A model generated the notes under the pieces. It searched no databases. It was not told where the DNA came from and saw only the letters and a list, made by a program, of their open reading frames with translations. Below are positions 25,325 to 34,130 of a DNA stretch of 64,000 bases, piece by piece (position 1 is the first letter of the stretch; each line of letters starts with the position of its first letter). A program made the position numbers and the translations under genes. The stretch covers positions 50,871-114,870 of the forward strand of contig JBOFGV010000095.1 of assembly GCA_051649305.1 (NCBI GenBank). The letters run 5' to 3'. Source of the DNA: JADCCX01 sp051649305 (lineage in GTDB: Bacteria > Pseudomonadota > Alphaproteobacteria > Rhizobiales > Beijerinckiaceae).

Positions 25325-25762
25325 TCAGAACGATGCGGCGTCAACTACGTGACCTGTGATCAGCAATCCTCGCTCAGACATTTGCGTGGGGAATTTGCCA
25401 ATCCCATCGAGGACTGTCTTTGCTCTTTCTACATCTTGCACCAATTGACCCTTCGGGACATTGCCGTTCCCTTGTTCATATTCAACTATTCGCGGGATTA
25501 GCATCCATTCTATGGAGCGTAACAAGACCGGACCATTGGCATCAACATAAGGACGTGGCGGATATAGAAAAATGGGAAAGGTGAATAACTCTTCCGCATC
25601 AGATTCCAGAAATTTGAACACGCACTTGGCTAAATTCAACTCACTACTTTCAAGCGCGGAAAACAGCTTTCGCCATTTTGTATCTGACATGAGTGAGGCT
25701 AGCGTGCGTCTTCGGATTATTCGTCCAATTTTGAGAAGCTCGTTGCGTTCATGCAGTGCCAT
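25325..25762 (-). CDS. Hypothetical protein, accessory region
   Basis: 145 residues (MALHERNELL start). Helical N-terminus, then SLMSDTKWRKLFSALE, an Asp/Glu-rich middle and FPIFLYPPRPYVDANGPVLL; no catalytic motif seen. The TKWRKLF segment resembles DUF6678-type proteins sometimes found as single-gene cargo, but I am not sure. Base use is clearly richer in A and T than neighbouring housekeeping genes, which suggests recent transfer. It sits next to a toxin-antitoxin patch. Confidence 0.65.
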   Translation of the reverse strand: MALHERNELLKIGRIIRRRTLASLMSDTKWRKLFSALESSELNLAKCVFKFLESDAEELFTFPIFLYPPRPYVDANGPVLLRSIEWMLIPRIVEYEQGNGNVPKGQLVQDVERAKTVLDGIGKFPTQMSERGLLITGHVVDAASF

Positions 25763-25843
25763 CTGCGCACTTTCTCAGTAAGTGAGAATACAATTCCAAT
25801 TATAGTGCAATTTTCAGTTCTTTGGAAACCACATCGTGCCACC

Positions 25844-26018
25844 TCACCCCACCTTCCCCTGCGCTTCCATAGTGCGCCGAAGAACAGCGTTGATGCGGGT
25901 TTGATAGCCTGAGCCTCGTTCTTTGAACCATGCCAGCACATCGGCATCAAGCCGCATGCCTTACGGAAACCTTTGGCGGAATGGTCAGCACTGCCATGGC
26001 CCAGTCATCGTCTCTCAT
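25844..26018 (-). pseudogene. BrnA-like antitoxin gene broken by a +1 frameshift
   Basis: The frame opens at the ATG 26018 (ATGA overlap with the parE stop) as MRDDDWAMAVLTIPPKVSV and then runs into a stop. One base over, the sequence continues as RLDADVLAWFKERGSGYQTRINAVLRR split over the junction and ends at TGA 25844. Together these are a BrnA/DUF4415-like protein of about 57 residues. The total, 175 nt, is one base more than a multiple of three, so a single inserted base near 25968 (the AGGCATG stretch) explains it. No BrnT toxin gene is adjacent. Confidence 0.7.
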
Positions 26019-26320
26019 TCCTGAAGCTCTGCTTCAACGTCCTGTCCGCGACCAAACACCCGCAGGATTAACACCTCGGCGTCCGTCACCACGAAAGCAA
26101 TGCTCGCCTGGCGGCGGTAGCCGATAATTCGCAAGCCCGGCCGAACATGATCGCGAAGACTGCCGCGCTCCGGAAACGTCGCCAAGCTCAGACAGGCTGC
26201 TTCCAATCGCCCAACGAAATCGCGTGCAACGCGCTCGCCTGCAACTGGCAGCAGCGTGGCGAAAATGTGCCCAAGGTCATCAATCGCCTCATCAGCGAAG
26301 CGAACCTGACAGGATTTCAC
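26015..26320 (-). CDS. RelE/ParE-family toxin
   Basis: 101 residues: VRFADEAIDDLGHIFATLL at the N-terminus, then the core RVARDFVGRLEAACLSL, TFPERGSLR and the C-terminal GYRRQASIAFVV and VLILRVFGRGQD, all typical of ParE toxins. ParE members poison DNA gyrase and RelE members cut mRNA; this sequence is closer to ParE. Its start overlaps the antitoxin stop by 4 bp (ATGA), showing translational coupling. A broken antitoxin-like gene overlaps its end. Confidence 0.88.
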   Translation of the reverse strand: MKSCQVRFADEAIDDLGHIFATLLPVAGERVARDFVGRLEAACLSLATFPERGSLRDHVRPGLRIIGYRRQASIAFVVTDAEVLILRVFGRGQDVEAELQE

Positions 26321-26607
26321 TTGGCGGAAGCTTTCTTCACCGCCTTATCCATGTGGGCCTGCAAGCGTTTGTGCGCCTCCTCAGCCGAAACGGTGTTGCC
26401 GAGTGGGTCGGCCATCACGCGGTCATATGCGGGAGCAACTTCTTCAAGCAGCCACTTCTCCACCGCCGCATCGCGCGCTGCCAGTGTGCGCAACCCATCC
26501 CGGATAACTTCGCTTTCGGTGGCGTATTCACCGGATGATACCTTGCTTTTCACCATCTGCGCCATTTCAAACGGCAGGGTGATGCTGAGCGATTGCGTGG
26601 TGCGCAT
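26317..26607 (-). CDS. ParD/CopG-type antitoxin
   Basis: 96 residues. N-terminal ribbon-helix-helix (LSITLPFEMAQMVKSKVSSGEY, ESEVIRDGLR shown in parts) for operator binding. The longer C-terminal helix (KWLLEEVAPAYDRV and beyond) neutralises the toxin. It is the first gene of the ParDE operon and probably autoregulates it. The upstream 245-bp gap holds a dispersed repeat. Confidence 0.88.
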   Translation of the reverse strand: MRTTQSLSITLPFEMAQMVKSKVSSGEYATESEVIRDGLRTLAARDAAVEKWLLEEVAPAYDRVMADPLGNTVSAEEAHKRLQAHMDKAVKKASAK

Positions 26608-26699
26608 GAGAATGCCTCCTCTAAAGTGCCATTATATTAGCAGTTTACAGGATTAAATCCTACGAAAATTGGTACGGTCTTATGTTTCCCCCCTGTCAT

Positions 26700-26840
26700 T
26701 CCAGAACTGTGGAGCGCGAGCGGAGATGTGTCTGGAATCCAGCGCAACGGTTCGCCGAAGGCGTCAAAAGATCTTTTGAAGAAGACGTTTTGCGCTGGAT
26801 ACCTGCTCTCGCGATCCGGCTTTGCCGGACGCGGTCGGGT
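26700..26840. repeat. Dispersed long inverted repeat of the GGAATCCAGCGCAA type
   Basis: GGAATCCAGCGCAA (26734-26747) pairs with TTGCGCTGGATACC (26790-26803; one mismatch). A perfect 16-bp palindrome TCAAAAGATCTTTTGA sits between the arms (26764-26779) and a hairpin TCCGGC-TTT-GCCGGA follows (26815-26829). The left end CTGTCATTCCAGAA also matches the usual edge of this type. Such elements are spread through many Hyphomicrobiales genomes. It fills the gap between parD and the gene at 26852. Confidence 0.75.
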
Positions 26841-26851
26841 ATGAGAAAGGC

Positions 26852-27097
26852 CTAAATCCTCACGGACCGCCCACTATCCTGCAGAAACCGCGCCCCAGCC
26901 TGTGTCACGACAACGCGGTCGGTCTGGTCTGCGTCCCTGCCACGGGTAACCAGTCCCCGCTCAATGGCATCTTCCCAGACCGTGAGCCGGGGACAGGATG
27001 TGCGCCATGCATCCATGACGTCGGCATAGCTGCGCGGCTTATTCCTGAGCCATTCGATCATGTCCAGAATCAGCGGTTCCAGATCAGCAGTCGCCAT
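26852..27097 (-). CDS. Small protein of unknown function, possible winged helix
   Basis: 81 residues from MATADLEPL (ATG 27097) with AGGAGGAG just upstream. Helices around LILDMIEWLRNKPRSYADVM, then WEDAIERGLV and VVVTQAGARFLQ, resemble a compact wHTH. No catalytic residues are seen. It lies between the repeat and the aldolase gene on the same strand and may be the last gene of that unit (24-bp gap). Confidence 0.7.
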   Translation of the reverse strand: MATADLEPLILDMIEWLRNKPRSYADVMDAWRTSCPRLTVWEDAIERGLVTRGRDADQTDRVVVTQAGARFLQDSGRSVRI

Positions 27098-27121
27098 CAC
27101 CACTCCTCCTCTATGAACTCC

Positions 27122-27925
27122 TCAATACGCGCTCTTTGCTCCCGACTTGCCACCCGCCATCGCCGCATCAAGCGCCGCGCGGCTTCCCGCCCGCAGCAGC
27201 AGGCCGTCTGTGCCAATCGACATCAGTTGATAGCCCTTGGCTGCCACTTCCGCCGCGCGCTTGCCATCGGCACAGAAGGCGGAGGCAAACTTGCCTGCCG
27301 CCTTGGCGCGGGCCACGATGTGATCCAGCGCCTTGTCCACCTCCGGGTGCAGCTGGTTTACAGTTGCGCCATTGGTGAGGGCGATGGAGAGATCGGACGG
27401 GCCAACGAACACACCGTCAATGCCCGGAACCGCCAGAATATCATCAAGGACTGCCATGGCAGCGCGTGTCTCGATCATCGCGATGGTCAGCACGAAGCTG
27501 TTCGCCTGCGCCAGATAATCCAGCGGTGACAAGCCTGTCAGCGCCAGTGCCTTATGCGGGCCCCAGCTGCGCTCGCCCATCGGTGGCAGTTTGGTGAAGG
27601 CGGCGAGCTGCCTTGCGTCCTCCACTGAATTGACCATGGGGGCGATGATGCCCGCTGCGCCTGCATCCAGCACACGGGACGCTGTGGTGAACTCCCCCAC
27701 CGGCACGCGGACGATGGCGGGTTTGCCGGCCAGCGCGCAATACGAGATACCCTGAATCGCGCACATGTAGTCAATTGCGCCATGCTGCATATCCAGCACC
27801 GCGCAATCAAAGCCCTCGCGCACCATCAGTTCCGGCACCAGCGGATCAGGAATGCCGCACCATGCCGCAAAGGCTGGAGCGCCCTTGCGCACGCGTTCGG
27901 CGAAGGCAGCGGCTATATGTGTCAT
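27122..27925 (-). CDS. HpcH/HpaI-family class II aldolase
   Basis: 267 residues from MTHIAAAF (ATG 27925). The TIM-barrel family splits 2-keto-3-deoxy or 4-hydroxy-2-oxo acids to pyruvate and an aldehyde using a divalent metal. Seen are CAVLDMQHGAID, RVPVGE, the metal Glu in IAMIETRAA and Asp in FVGPSDLS. The exact substrate (sugar acid or aromatic meta-cleavage product) cannot be told. With the dehydratase 2.6 kb away it could act in a deoxy-sugar-acid route, but the genes are not co-transcribed. Confidence 0.88.
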   Translation of the reverse strand: MTHIAAAFAERVRKGAPAFAAWCGIPDPLVPELMVREGFDCAVLDMQHGAIDYMCAIQGISYCALAGKPAIVRVPVGEFTTASRVLDAGAAGIIAPMVNSVEDARQLAAFTKLPPMGERSWGPHKALALTGLSPLDYLAQANSFVLTIAMIETRAAMAVLDDILAVPGIDGVFVGPSDLSIALTNGATVNQLHPEVDKALDHIVARAKAAGKFASAFCADGKRAAEVAAKGYQLMSIGTDGLLLRAGSRAALDAAMAGGKSGAKSAY

Positions 27926-27986
27926 GGTATCCCCCTGAATGTGTTGTTTCCTCAACTGACCACATCGGAGGGGGGATTGTCCAAAA

Positions 27987-28012
27987 CAAAAAGCCCGGCG
28001 TGTGGCCGGGCT
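27987..28012 (-). terminator. Rho-independent terminator after the DUF1476 gene
   Basis: AGCCCGGC-GTGT-GGCCGGGCT (27992-28012); on the minus strand the hairpin is followed by a T-rich tract (TTTTTGTTTT). It ends the gene 28378-28052 and lies before the aldolase start. Confidence 0.85.
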
Positions 28013-28051
28013 TCATGAAAACAGTTGATCTGTTTAATCAGTGAGAGGGTA

Positions 28052-28378
28052 TCAAACCCCAGCCTTCACCTGCTCGATGGCGGTGGCCATCATCTCTTCC
28101 ATCGTGCGGCGGATGACGTGGTCAGACACATCAGACTTGCCACCGGCATTCAGATCTGCACGAATCTTGCGGAACACGTCGTCGTCGCCCGCTTCCTCGA
28201 AGTCTGCCATCACCACGCTCTTGGCGTAGGCGGCGGCATCGTCGCCGGATTTGCCGAGCTGTTCGGCTGTCCAAAGGCCCATCAATTTGGCACGGCGGGC
28301 ATTGGCCTTGAAGGTCAGTTCCTCGTCATGCGCGAACTTCTTTTCAGCTGCGTCCTTGCGTTGATCGATTCCGCTCAT
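28052..28378 (-). CDS. DUF1476 protein
   Basis: 108 residues from MSGIDQRK (ATG 28378). Helical and charged; KKFAHDEELTFKANARR and WTAEQLGKSGDDAAAYA are hallmark words of the DUF1476 family. In alphaproteobacteria it is usually divergent from purC, as here. A relative in Paracoccus (zeta subunit) inhibits the F1-ATPase, so an ATP-synthase inhibitor role is likely. It has its own terminator. Confidence 0.92.
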   Translation of the reverse strand: MSGIDQRKDAAEKKFAHDEELTFKANARRAKLMGLWTAEQLGKSGDDAAAYAKSVVMADFEEAGDDDVFRKIRADLNAGGKSDVSDHVIRRTMEEMMATAIEQVKAGV

Positions 28379-28572
28379 ATCTTTGCTCCAGTCCTGCTTG
28401 ACGTCTTGAGATGCATATATGGGTGTGACCATGGCAAATCAACGTGACAGTTCAACCCTGTGTTCAGATTTGTGCATACCCCCGCAAATGCGTTGTGCCG
28501 GGGCGGTTGATGGTCTACGTGACTCGAAAACCGCTCTTGTAGTGCTCATCCTCGCTATTTCTGAAAGCACCC

Positions 28573-29337
28573 ATGACCCGTCGTCGCAAAATCTATGAAG
28601 GCAAGGCCAAGATTCTTTACGAAGGACCGGAGCCCGGCACACTCATTCAGCATTTCAAGGACGATGCCACGGCATTCAATGCCAAAAAGCATGAAGTGAT
28701 TGACGGCAAGGGCGTGCTGAACAACCGGATTTCCGAGTATATCTTCACGCATCTCAACACCATTGGCGTGCCCACTCACTTCATCAAGCGGCTCAACATG
28801 CGCGAGCAGTTGATTCGCGAAGTCGAGATTATTCCGCTCGAGATTGTGGTGCGCAATGTGGCCGCCGGTTCGCTGGCGACACGCCTCGGCCTTGAAGAAG
28901 GCATGCAGTTGCCGCGCTCGATCATCGAGTTCTACTACAAGAAAGACGAGTTGAACGACCCTATGGTGTCTGAAGAGCACATCACGGCGTTTGGCTGGGC
29001 CAACCCGCAGGAAATTGATGATCTGATGGCGCTGGCCATCCGCATCAATGACTTCCTCTCGGGCATCTTTCTGGGTGTCGGCATCCGCCTTGTGGACTTC
29101 AAGATTGAATGCGGCCGCCTGTTTGAAGGCGACATGATGCGCATCGTGCTGGCCGACGAAATCAGCCCGGATTCCTGCCGCCTCTGGGACATCAAATCCA
29201 ACGACAAGATGGACAAGGACCGCTTCCGCAAGGATATGGGCGGCCTCATCGAGGCCTACACCGAGGTGGCACGGCGGTTGGGAATTATGTCCGAGAACGA
29301 GCGTCCGGTTCAGGCAGGACCAAGGCTCGTAAAATAA
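28573..29337 (+). CDS. purC: SAICAR synthase (purine biosynthesis)
   Basis: 254 residues: KIYEGKAKILYEGPEPG at the N-terminus (ATP-binding), IPLEIVVRNVAAGS, and the C-terminal ISPDSCRLWD with DKDRFRKD. It joins aspartate to CAIR with ATP in the cytosol. The common alphaproteobacterial order is purC-purS-purQ-purL; here fabA follows after 31 bp instead, so the purine cluster is split at this point. Confidence 0.95.
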   Translation: MTRRRKIYEGKAKILYEGPEPGTLIQHFKDDATAFNAKKHEVIDGKGVLNNRISEYIFTHLNTIGVPTHFIKRLNMREQLIREVEIIPLEIVVRNVAAGSLATRLGLEEGMQLPRSIIEFYYKKDELNDPMVSEEHITAFGWANPQEIDDLMALAIRINDFLSGIFLGVGIRLVDFKIECGRLFEGDMMRIVLADEISPDSCRLWDIKSNDKMDKDRFRKDMGGLIEAYTEVARRLGIMSENERPVQAGPRLVK

Positions 29338-29368
29338 GAAACGTAATAATCAAGGGGTTGAACGACCA

Positions 29369-29884
29369 ATGACAGAGCGCCGTACAAGCTATGCGATGGA
29401 TGATCTTCTGGCCTGCGCGCGCGGCGAGTTGTTTGGCCCTGGCAATGCGCAGTTGCCCCTACCACCGATGCTGATGTTTGACCGCATCACCGAGATTTCG
29501 GAAGATGGCGGTCCCAATGGCAAGGGCATGATCCGCGCTGAGTTCGACATCAAGCCAGACCTCTGGTTCTTCCCCTGCCATTTTCAGGGCAACCCGATTA
29601 TGCCCGGCTGTCTCGGCCTTGATGCGATGTGGCAGTTGACAGGGTTTTTCCTGGGCTGGCTGGGCGAGCCCGGCTACGGCATGGCGCTCTCCACCGGCGA
29701 AGTGAAGTTCAAGGGCATGGTGACACCCAACACCAAGCTCGTGGAATATGGCATCGACTTCAAGCGCGTGATGCGCGGCCGCCTTGTGCTGGGCATCGCT
29801 GACGGCTGGCTGAAGGCCGATGGTCAGGTGATCTATCATGCGACAGACCTGAAGGTAGGCCTGTCCAAGGAAAAAGCAGCCTGA
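29369..29884 (+). CDS. fabA: 3-hydroxydecanoyl-ACP dehydratase/isomerase FabA
   Basis: 171 residues of a hot-dog fold. The catalytic His71 is in FFPCHFQGNPIMPGC and Asp85 in LGLDAMWQ, matching His70/Asp84 of the E. coli enzyme. It dehydrates and isomerises C10 acyl-ACP and so opens the unsaturated fatty-acid branch. First of fabA-fabB-fabI. Confidence 0.96.
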   Translation: MTERRTSYAMDDLLACARGELFGPGNAQLPLPPMLMFDRITEISEDGGPNGKGMIRAEFDIKPDLWFFPCHFQGNPIMPGCLGLDAMWQLTGFFLGWLGEPGYGMALSTGEVKFKGMVTPNTKLVEYGIDFKRVMRGRLVLGIADGWLKADGQVIYHATDLKVGLSKEKAA

Positions 29885-29967
29885 GGCTGTTTTCTATGAT
29901 GTTGCCGGATGTCGCGAAAATCGCGTATTCCTGTTACTAAAGCACGCTCTTCCAGAAGGATTACACC

Positions 29968-31194
29968 ATGCGCCGCGTCGTCATCACAGGCATGGGGATT
30001 GTCTCCTCTATCGGCAACGACCAGACCGAGGTTCTGGCCTCGTTGCGTGAAGCCAAGTCTGGCATCCGGCCAGAGGCCAGCTTTGTTGAGCGTGGCTTTC
30101 GTTCGCAGGTGTCAGGCCGCCCGACGCTTGATCCTGCAACGGTTGTAGACCGCCGCGCCATGCGCTTCCACGGTGGGGGATCAGCCTGGAACCATGTGGC
30201 GATGGATCAGGCCATTCTCGATGCTGGCCTCACGCAGGCCGAAATCACCAATGACCGCACAGGCATCATCATGGGCACGGGCGGCCCTTCCACCATCGCC
30301 CTCATCGAAGCTTACGAGAAGGCGAAGGAAAGCGGCAACTCCAAGAAAGTTGGCCCCTTTGCCGTGCCAAAATGCATGAGCAGCACGGCGTCAGCCACGC
30401 TGGCCACATGGTTCAAGATCCACGGCGTAAACTACTCGATCTCGTCAGCCTGCTCAACCTCAGCGCATTGCATCGGCAACGCAGCCGAGATGATCCAGTG
30501 GGGCAAGCAGGACCGCATGTTTGCCGGTGGTGCGGAAGAACTCGACTGGACCATGTCGGTTCTCTTCGACGCCATGGGTGCCATGTCCTCGAAGTACAAC
30601 GACCGCGCCTCCACCGCATCGCGCGCCTATGATGTCAACCGCGACGGTTTCGTTATCGCCGGTGGTGCAGGCGTGCTGGTGCTCGAAGAACTCGAAGTTG
30701 CCAAGGCGCGCGGCGCGAAGATCTACGGCGAGATTGTCGGCTACGGTGCAACTTCAGACGGCCACGACATGGTGGCTCCTTCCGGTGAAGGTGCTGTGCG
30801 CTGCATGAAGCAGGCGATGTCCACCGTGAAGGGCAAGATCGACTACATCAACACCCACGGCACCTCGACGCCTGTGGGAGACGACAAGGAAATCGCCGCG
30901 ATCAAGGAAGTCTTCGGCGGGGCAGACAAGTCACCTTGGCTTTCCTCCACCAAGTCGCTGACCGGCCATTCTCTCGGTGCAACCGGCGTGCAGGAGGCGA
31001 TCTACTCTCTGCTGATGATGCAGAACAACTTCGTCTGCGAGAGCGCCCATATCGAGGAGATTGACCCCGCCTTCGCCGACATGCCGATTGCGCGCAAGCG
31101 CGAGGACAATGTGAAGCTTGAGCGGGTGCTGTCGAATTCGTTCGGTTTCGGCGGTACGAATGCGACACTGGTGATGCAGCGGTACGAGAAGTGA
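29968..31194 (+). CDS. fabB: Beta-ketoacyl-ACP synthase I
   Basis: 408 residues. The thiolase-fold triad is Cys162 (SSACSTSAHC), His297 (NTHGTSTP) and His334 (LTGHSLGA). It condenses malonyl-ACP with medium-chain cis-acyl-ACP and works with FabA in unsaturated fatty-acid synthesis. A normal single-copy arrangement; the stop lies 2 bp before the fabI ATG. Confidence 0.95.
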   Translation: MRRVVITGMGIVSSIGNDQTEVLASLREAKSGIRPEASFVERGFRSQVSGRPTLDPATVVDRRAMRFHGGGSAWNHVAMDQAILDAGLTQAEITNDRTGIIMGTGGPSTIALIEAYEKAKESGNSKKVGPFAVPKCMSSTASATLATWFKIHGVNYSISSACSTSAHCIGNAAEMIQWGKQDRMFAGGAEELDWTMSVLFDAMGAMSSKYNDRASTASRAYDVNRDGFVIAGGAGVLVLEELEVAKARGAKIYGEIVGYGATSDGHDMVAPSGEGAVRCMKQAMSTVKGKIDYINTHGTSTPVGDDKEIAAIKEVFGGADKSPWLSSTKSLTGHSLGATGVQEAIYSLLMMQNNFVCESAHIEEIDPAFADMPIARKREDNVKLERVLSNSFGFGGTNATLVMQRYEK

Positions 31195-31196
31195 CC

Positions 31197-32015
31197 ATGA
31201 CCGGGCTGATGCAAGGAAAACGCGGCCTCATTATGGGGGTCGCCAACCAGAACTCCATCGGCTGGGGCATTGCTTCCATGCTGGCAAAGCACGGGGCGGA
31301 GCTCGCCTTCACATATCAGGGTGAGGCACTGGGCAAGCGCGTGACGCCGCTTGCTGAAAGCGTGGGATCGAAGCTGGTGATGCCGTGTGATGTTGAGGAT
31401 ATCAGCACGGTAGATGCGGTTTTTGATACACTGGAAAAGGAATGGGGCAGCCTTGATTTTGTGGTTCACGCCATCGGCTTTTCCGACAAGAACGAGTTGA
31501 AGGGCCGCTACGTGGACAACACCACGCGCGAGAACTTCAACCGCACCATGGTCATCTCCTGCTATTCCTTCACCGAGATGGCACAGCGCGCCCAGCGCAT
31601 GATGCCCAACGGCGGCAGCCTGCTCACCCTCACCTACGGTGGCTCGGTGCGCACCTCCCCCAACTACAATGTCATGGGGGTGGCGAAGGCCGCGCTTGAG
31701 GCAAGCACGCGGTATCTGGCGACTGACCTTGGCGCACAGGGCATCCGCGTCAACGCGCTCTCGCCCGGAACCGTGCGCACCTTGGCGGGGGCCGGCATTG
31801 CAGATGCGCGTGCCACCTATGCCTTCCAGACGAAACACTCGCCACTCCGCCGTCCGGTAACCCTTGAAGAAATCGGTGGCTCGGCGCTCTATCTGCTGTC
31901 CGATCTCGGCAGTGGTGTCACAGGCGAGATCATCTATGTCGATGGTGGCTACAACATCATCAACATGCCGCGCATTGCGGACCTTGCGGAAGGTGCAACC
32001 GGCGAAGGCGCGTGA
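31197..32015 (+). CDS. fabI: Enoyl-ACP reductase [NADH]
   Basis: 272 residues from MTGLMQGKRG (ATG 31197); a GTG at 31191 overlapping the fabB stop is a less likely start. SDR fold with the FabI-specific spacing Tyr157-x6-Lys164 and SIGWGIA, which differs from the usual GxxxGxG cofactor loop. It reduces enoyl-ACP with NADH and is the triclosan target in other bacteria. The ligA start lies 3 bp after the stop, so the two may be coupled. Confidence 0.95.
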   Translation: MTGLMQGKRGLIMGVANQNSIGWGIASMLAKHGAELAFTYQGEALGKRVTPLAESVGSKLVMPCDVEDISTVDAVFDTLEKEWGSLDFVVHAIGFSDKNELKGRYVDNTTRENFNRTMVISCYSFTEMAQRAQRMMPNGGSLLTLTYGGSVRTSPNYNVMGVAKAALEASTRYLATDLGAQGIRVNALSPGTVRTLAGAGIADARATYAFQTKHSPLRRPVTLEEIGGSALYLLSDLGSGVTGEIIYVDGGYNIINMPRIADLAEGATGEGA

Positions 32016-32018
32016 TTC

Positions 32019-34130
32019 ATGGGCCAGCGGCAGATTCCTGTTTCTGATCTGACACCCTTCGAGGCGCGCCTTGAGCATGGCGATCTCGCGGCTGAAATTG
32101 CCGCCCATGACAGGCGATATCATCAGGAAGATGCACCGACGATTTCGGATGCGGCCTATGATGCGCTGCGCCATCGGTTGAACGCTATCGAGGCGGCTTT
32201 TCCGGAGCTGGTAACGCAGGAGTCGCCCACTGCAAAAGTAGGGGCAGCGCCTGCAGCAAGGTTTGCCAAGGTGCGGCACGTTGTTCCCATGCTGTCGCTC
32301 GGCAACTGTTTCAGCGACGAGGACGTGCAGGACTTCGGCCAGCGCATTTGCCGCTTTCTCGATATTGCAACGCCGCCTGCGATGACGGCGGAACCCAAGA
32401 TCGACGGCCTCTCCTGTGCACTGCGTTATGAGCGCGGTGTGCTGGTGCGCGCCGCCACCCGCGGCGATGGAGCGGAAGGTGAGGACGTGACCGCCAATGT
32501 CATGACCATCCGCGATATCCCGCATCGGCTTACAGGCAGCGATGTGCCTGAAGTGTGCGAGGTGCGTGGCGAGATTTATCTTACGCATGCCGACTTTGCT
32601 GCCCTGAATGCAGAGCAGGAAAAGGCGGGCGACAAGACCTTTGCCAACCCGCGCAACGCCGCTGCGGGCAGCCTGCGCCAGCTTGATTCCAGCATAACTG
32701 CGAAGCGCCCCTTGCGCTTTTTTGCCTATGCCTGGGGCGAGATGAACCCCATGCCGGCGAGCACGCAATGGGATATGGTGCAGGCCTTCAAGGCCTACGG
32801 TTTCCAGACCAACCCGCGCATGAAGCTCTGCGAGACAGTTGAAGCGCTGCTGGAGGTTTACCGCTCGATCGAAGCAGACCGCGCGAACCTCGGTTATGAT
32901 ATCGACGGCGTGGTCTACAAGGTGAATGACCTCGCTTTGCAGGCGCGCCTTGGCTTTGTGTCGCGCGCGCCACGCTGGGCGACAGCCCATAAATTCCCTG
33001 CAGAGAAAGCGACCACGATTCTTGAGGCTATCGAGATTCAGGTTGGCCGCACCGGGGCGCTGACGCCTGTGGCCAAGCTGAAACCGGTGACGGTTGGCGG
33101 TGTGGTTGTTTCGAACGCCACTTTGCACAACGCAGAAGAGATCGAGCGGCTTGGTGTGCGTGTCGGTGACACGGTGATCGTCCAGCGCGCAGGCGATGTC
33201 ATCCCGCAGGTGCTGGGTTATCTCGATGACAAGCGGCCAGCCGACAGCGTGGCTTTTGCTTTTCCGCATCACTGCCCTTGTGATCTGAAGACGCCATTGG
33301 TGCAGGAAGAAATCGCTTCAGGTGAAGTGTCCGCCGTGCGGCGCTGCTCGGGTGAGTTTGCCTGCCCCTATCAGCAGATGGAGCATCTAAAGCACTTCGT
33401 CTCCCGCCGCGCTTTTGACATCGAGGGCTTGGGTGAGAAGCAGATCGAATTCTTCTTCAATGATCCTGATCTTCACATCAAGACACCGGCTGACATCTTC
33501 ACCTTGCGCGCGCGCGATGAGGCGGAGCCAGTCAAGAAACTGAAAAACAAGGAGGGCTTTGGCGAAACCTCCGTGCGCAACCTGTTTGAATCAATCGAGA
33601 CGCGCCGCACCATCGGGCTTGATCGTTTTATCTTTGCCCTTGGTATCCGCCATGTGGGCGAAACAACGGGCAAGGTGATGGCCCGCCACTACAGCGATTG
33701 GGCGACATTCGAGGCCGCGGCCCTCAAAGTCTCAACAGGCGATGCCGAGGCTCGGCTTGAAATGGATGCGATTGATCAGGTGGGTGACACAGTCATTGAT
33801 GCTGTGGCGCGTTACTTTGGCGAGGCGCATAATCTGGCTGCTGTCAGGCGGTTGGTTGCCGAGATGCAATCGATCACTGAAACCGAGAAACCGGCGCAAG
33901 ATAGCCCGGTTGCTGGCAAAACAGTGGTCTTCACCGGCAGTCTGGAGCGTCTCTCGCGCGATGAAGCCAAGGCTATGGCTGAACGTCTGGGTGCGAAGGT
34001 ATCTGGCTCAGTATCGAAGAAAACAGATCTGGTGGTGGCTGGCCCCGGTGCTGGCTCCAAGCTCAAGGCGGCAACTGATCTGGGCATCAAGGTGATCAGC
34101 GAAGACGATTGGCTGGCGCTGGTGGGCTAG
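32019..34130 (+). CDS. ligA: NAD-dependent DNA ligase
   Basis: 703 residues in the usual order: Ia (DRRYHQEDAPTISDAAYDAL), adenylation domain with Lys127 in AEPKIDGLS, OB fold, four-Cys zinc finger (CPC...CSGEFACP), helix-hairpin-helix repeats and a C-terminal BRCT (VVFTGSLERLSRDEA). It seals nicks using NAD+. It follows fabI by only 3 bp and shares a tail-to-tail 4-bp overlap with the MFS gene at 34127. Confidence 0.96.
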   Translation: MGQRQIPVSDLTPFEARLEHGDLAAEIAAHDRRYHQEDAPTISDAAYDALRHRLNAIEAAFPELVTQESPTAKVGAAPAARFAKVRHVVPMLSLGNCFSDEDVQDFGQRICRFLDIATPPAMTAEPKIDGLSCALRYERGVLVRAATRGDGAEGEDVTANVMTIRDIPHRLTGSDVPEVCEVRGEIYLTHADFAALNAEQEKAGDKTFANPRNAAAGSLRQLDSSITAKRPLRFFAYAWGEMNPMPASTQWDMVQAFKAYGFQTNPRMKLCETVEALLEVYRSIEADRANLGYDIDGVVYKVNDLALQARLGFVSRAPRWATAHKFPAEKATTILEAIEIQVGRTGALTPVAKLKPVTVGGVVVSNATLHNAEEIERLGVRVGDTVIVQRAGDVIPQVLGYLDDKRPADSVAFAFPHHCPCDLKTPLVQEEIASGEVSAVRRCSGEFACPYQQMEHLKHFVSRRAFDIEGLGEKQIEFFFNDPDLHIKTPADIFTLRARDEAEPVKKLKNKEGFGETSVRNLFESIETRRTIGLDRFIFALGIRHVGETTGKVMARHYSDWATFEAAALKVSTGDAEARLEMDAIDQVGDTVIDAVARYFGEAHNLAAVRRLVAEMQSITETEKPAQDSPVAGKTVVFTGSLERLSRDEAKAMAERLGAKVSGSVSKKTDLVVAGPGAGSKLKAATDLGIKVISEDDWLALVG

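Noticed and set aside
31002..33272. A 756-codon open frame on the minus strand across fabB, fabI and ligA
   Set aside because: It is antisense to three well-supported genes and has no recognisable domain; long antisense frames are expected from GC-rich codon bias.
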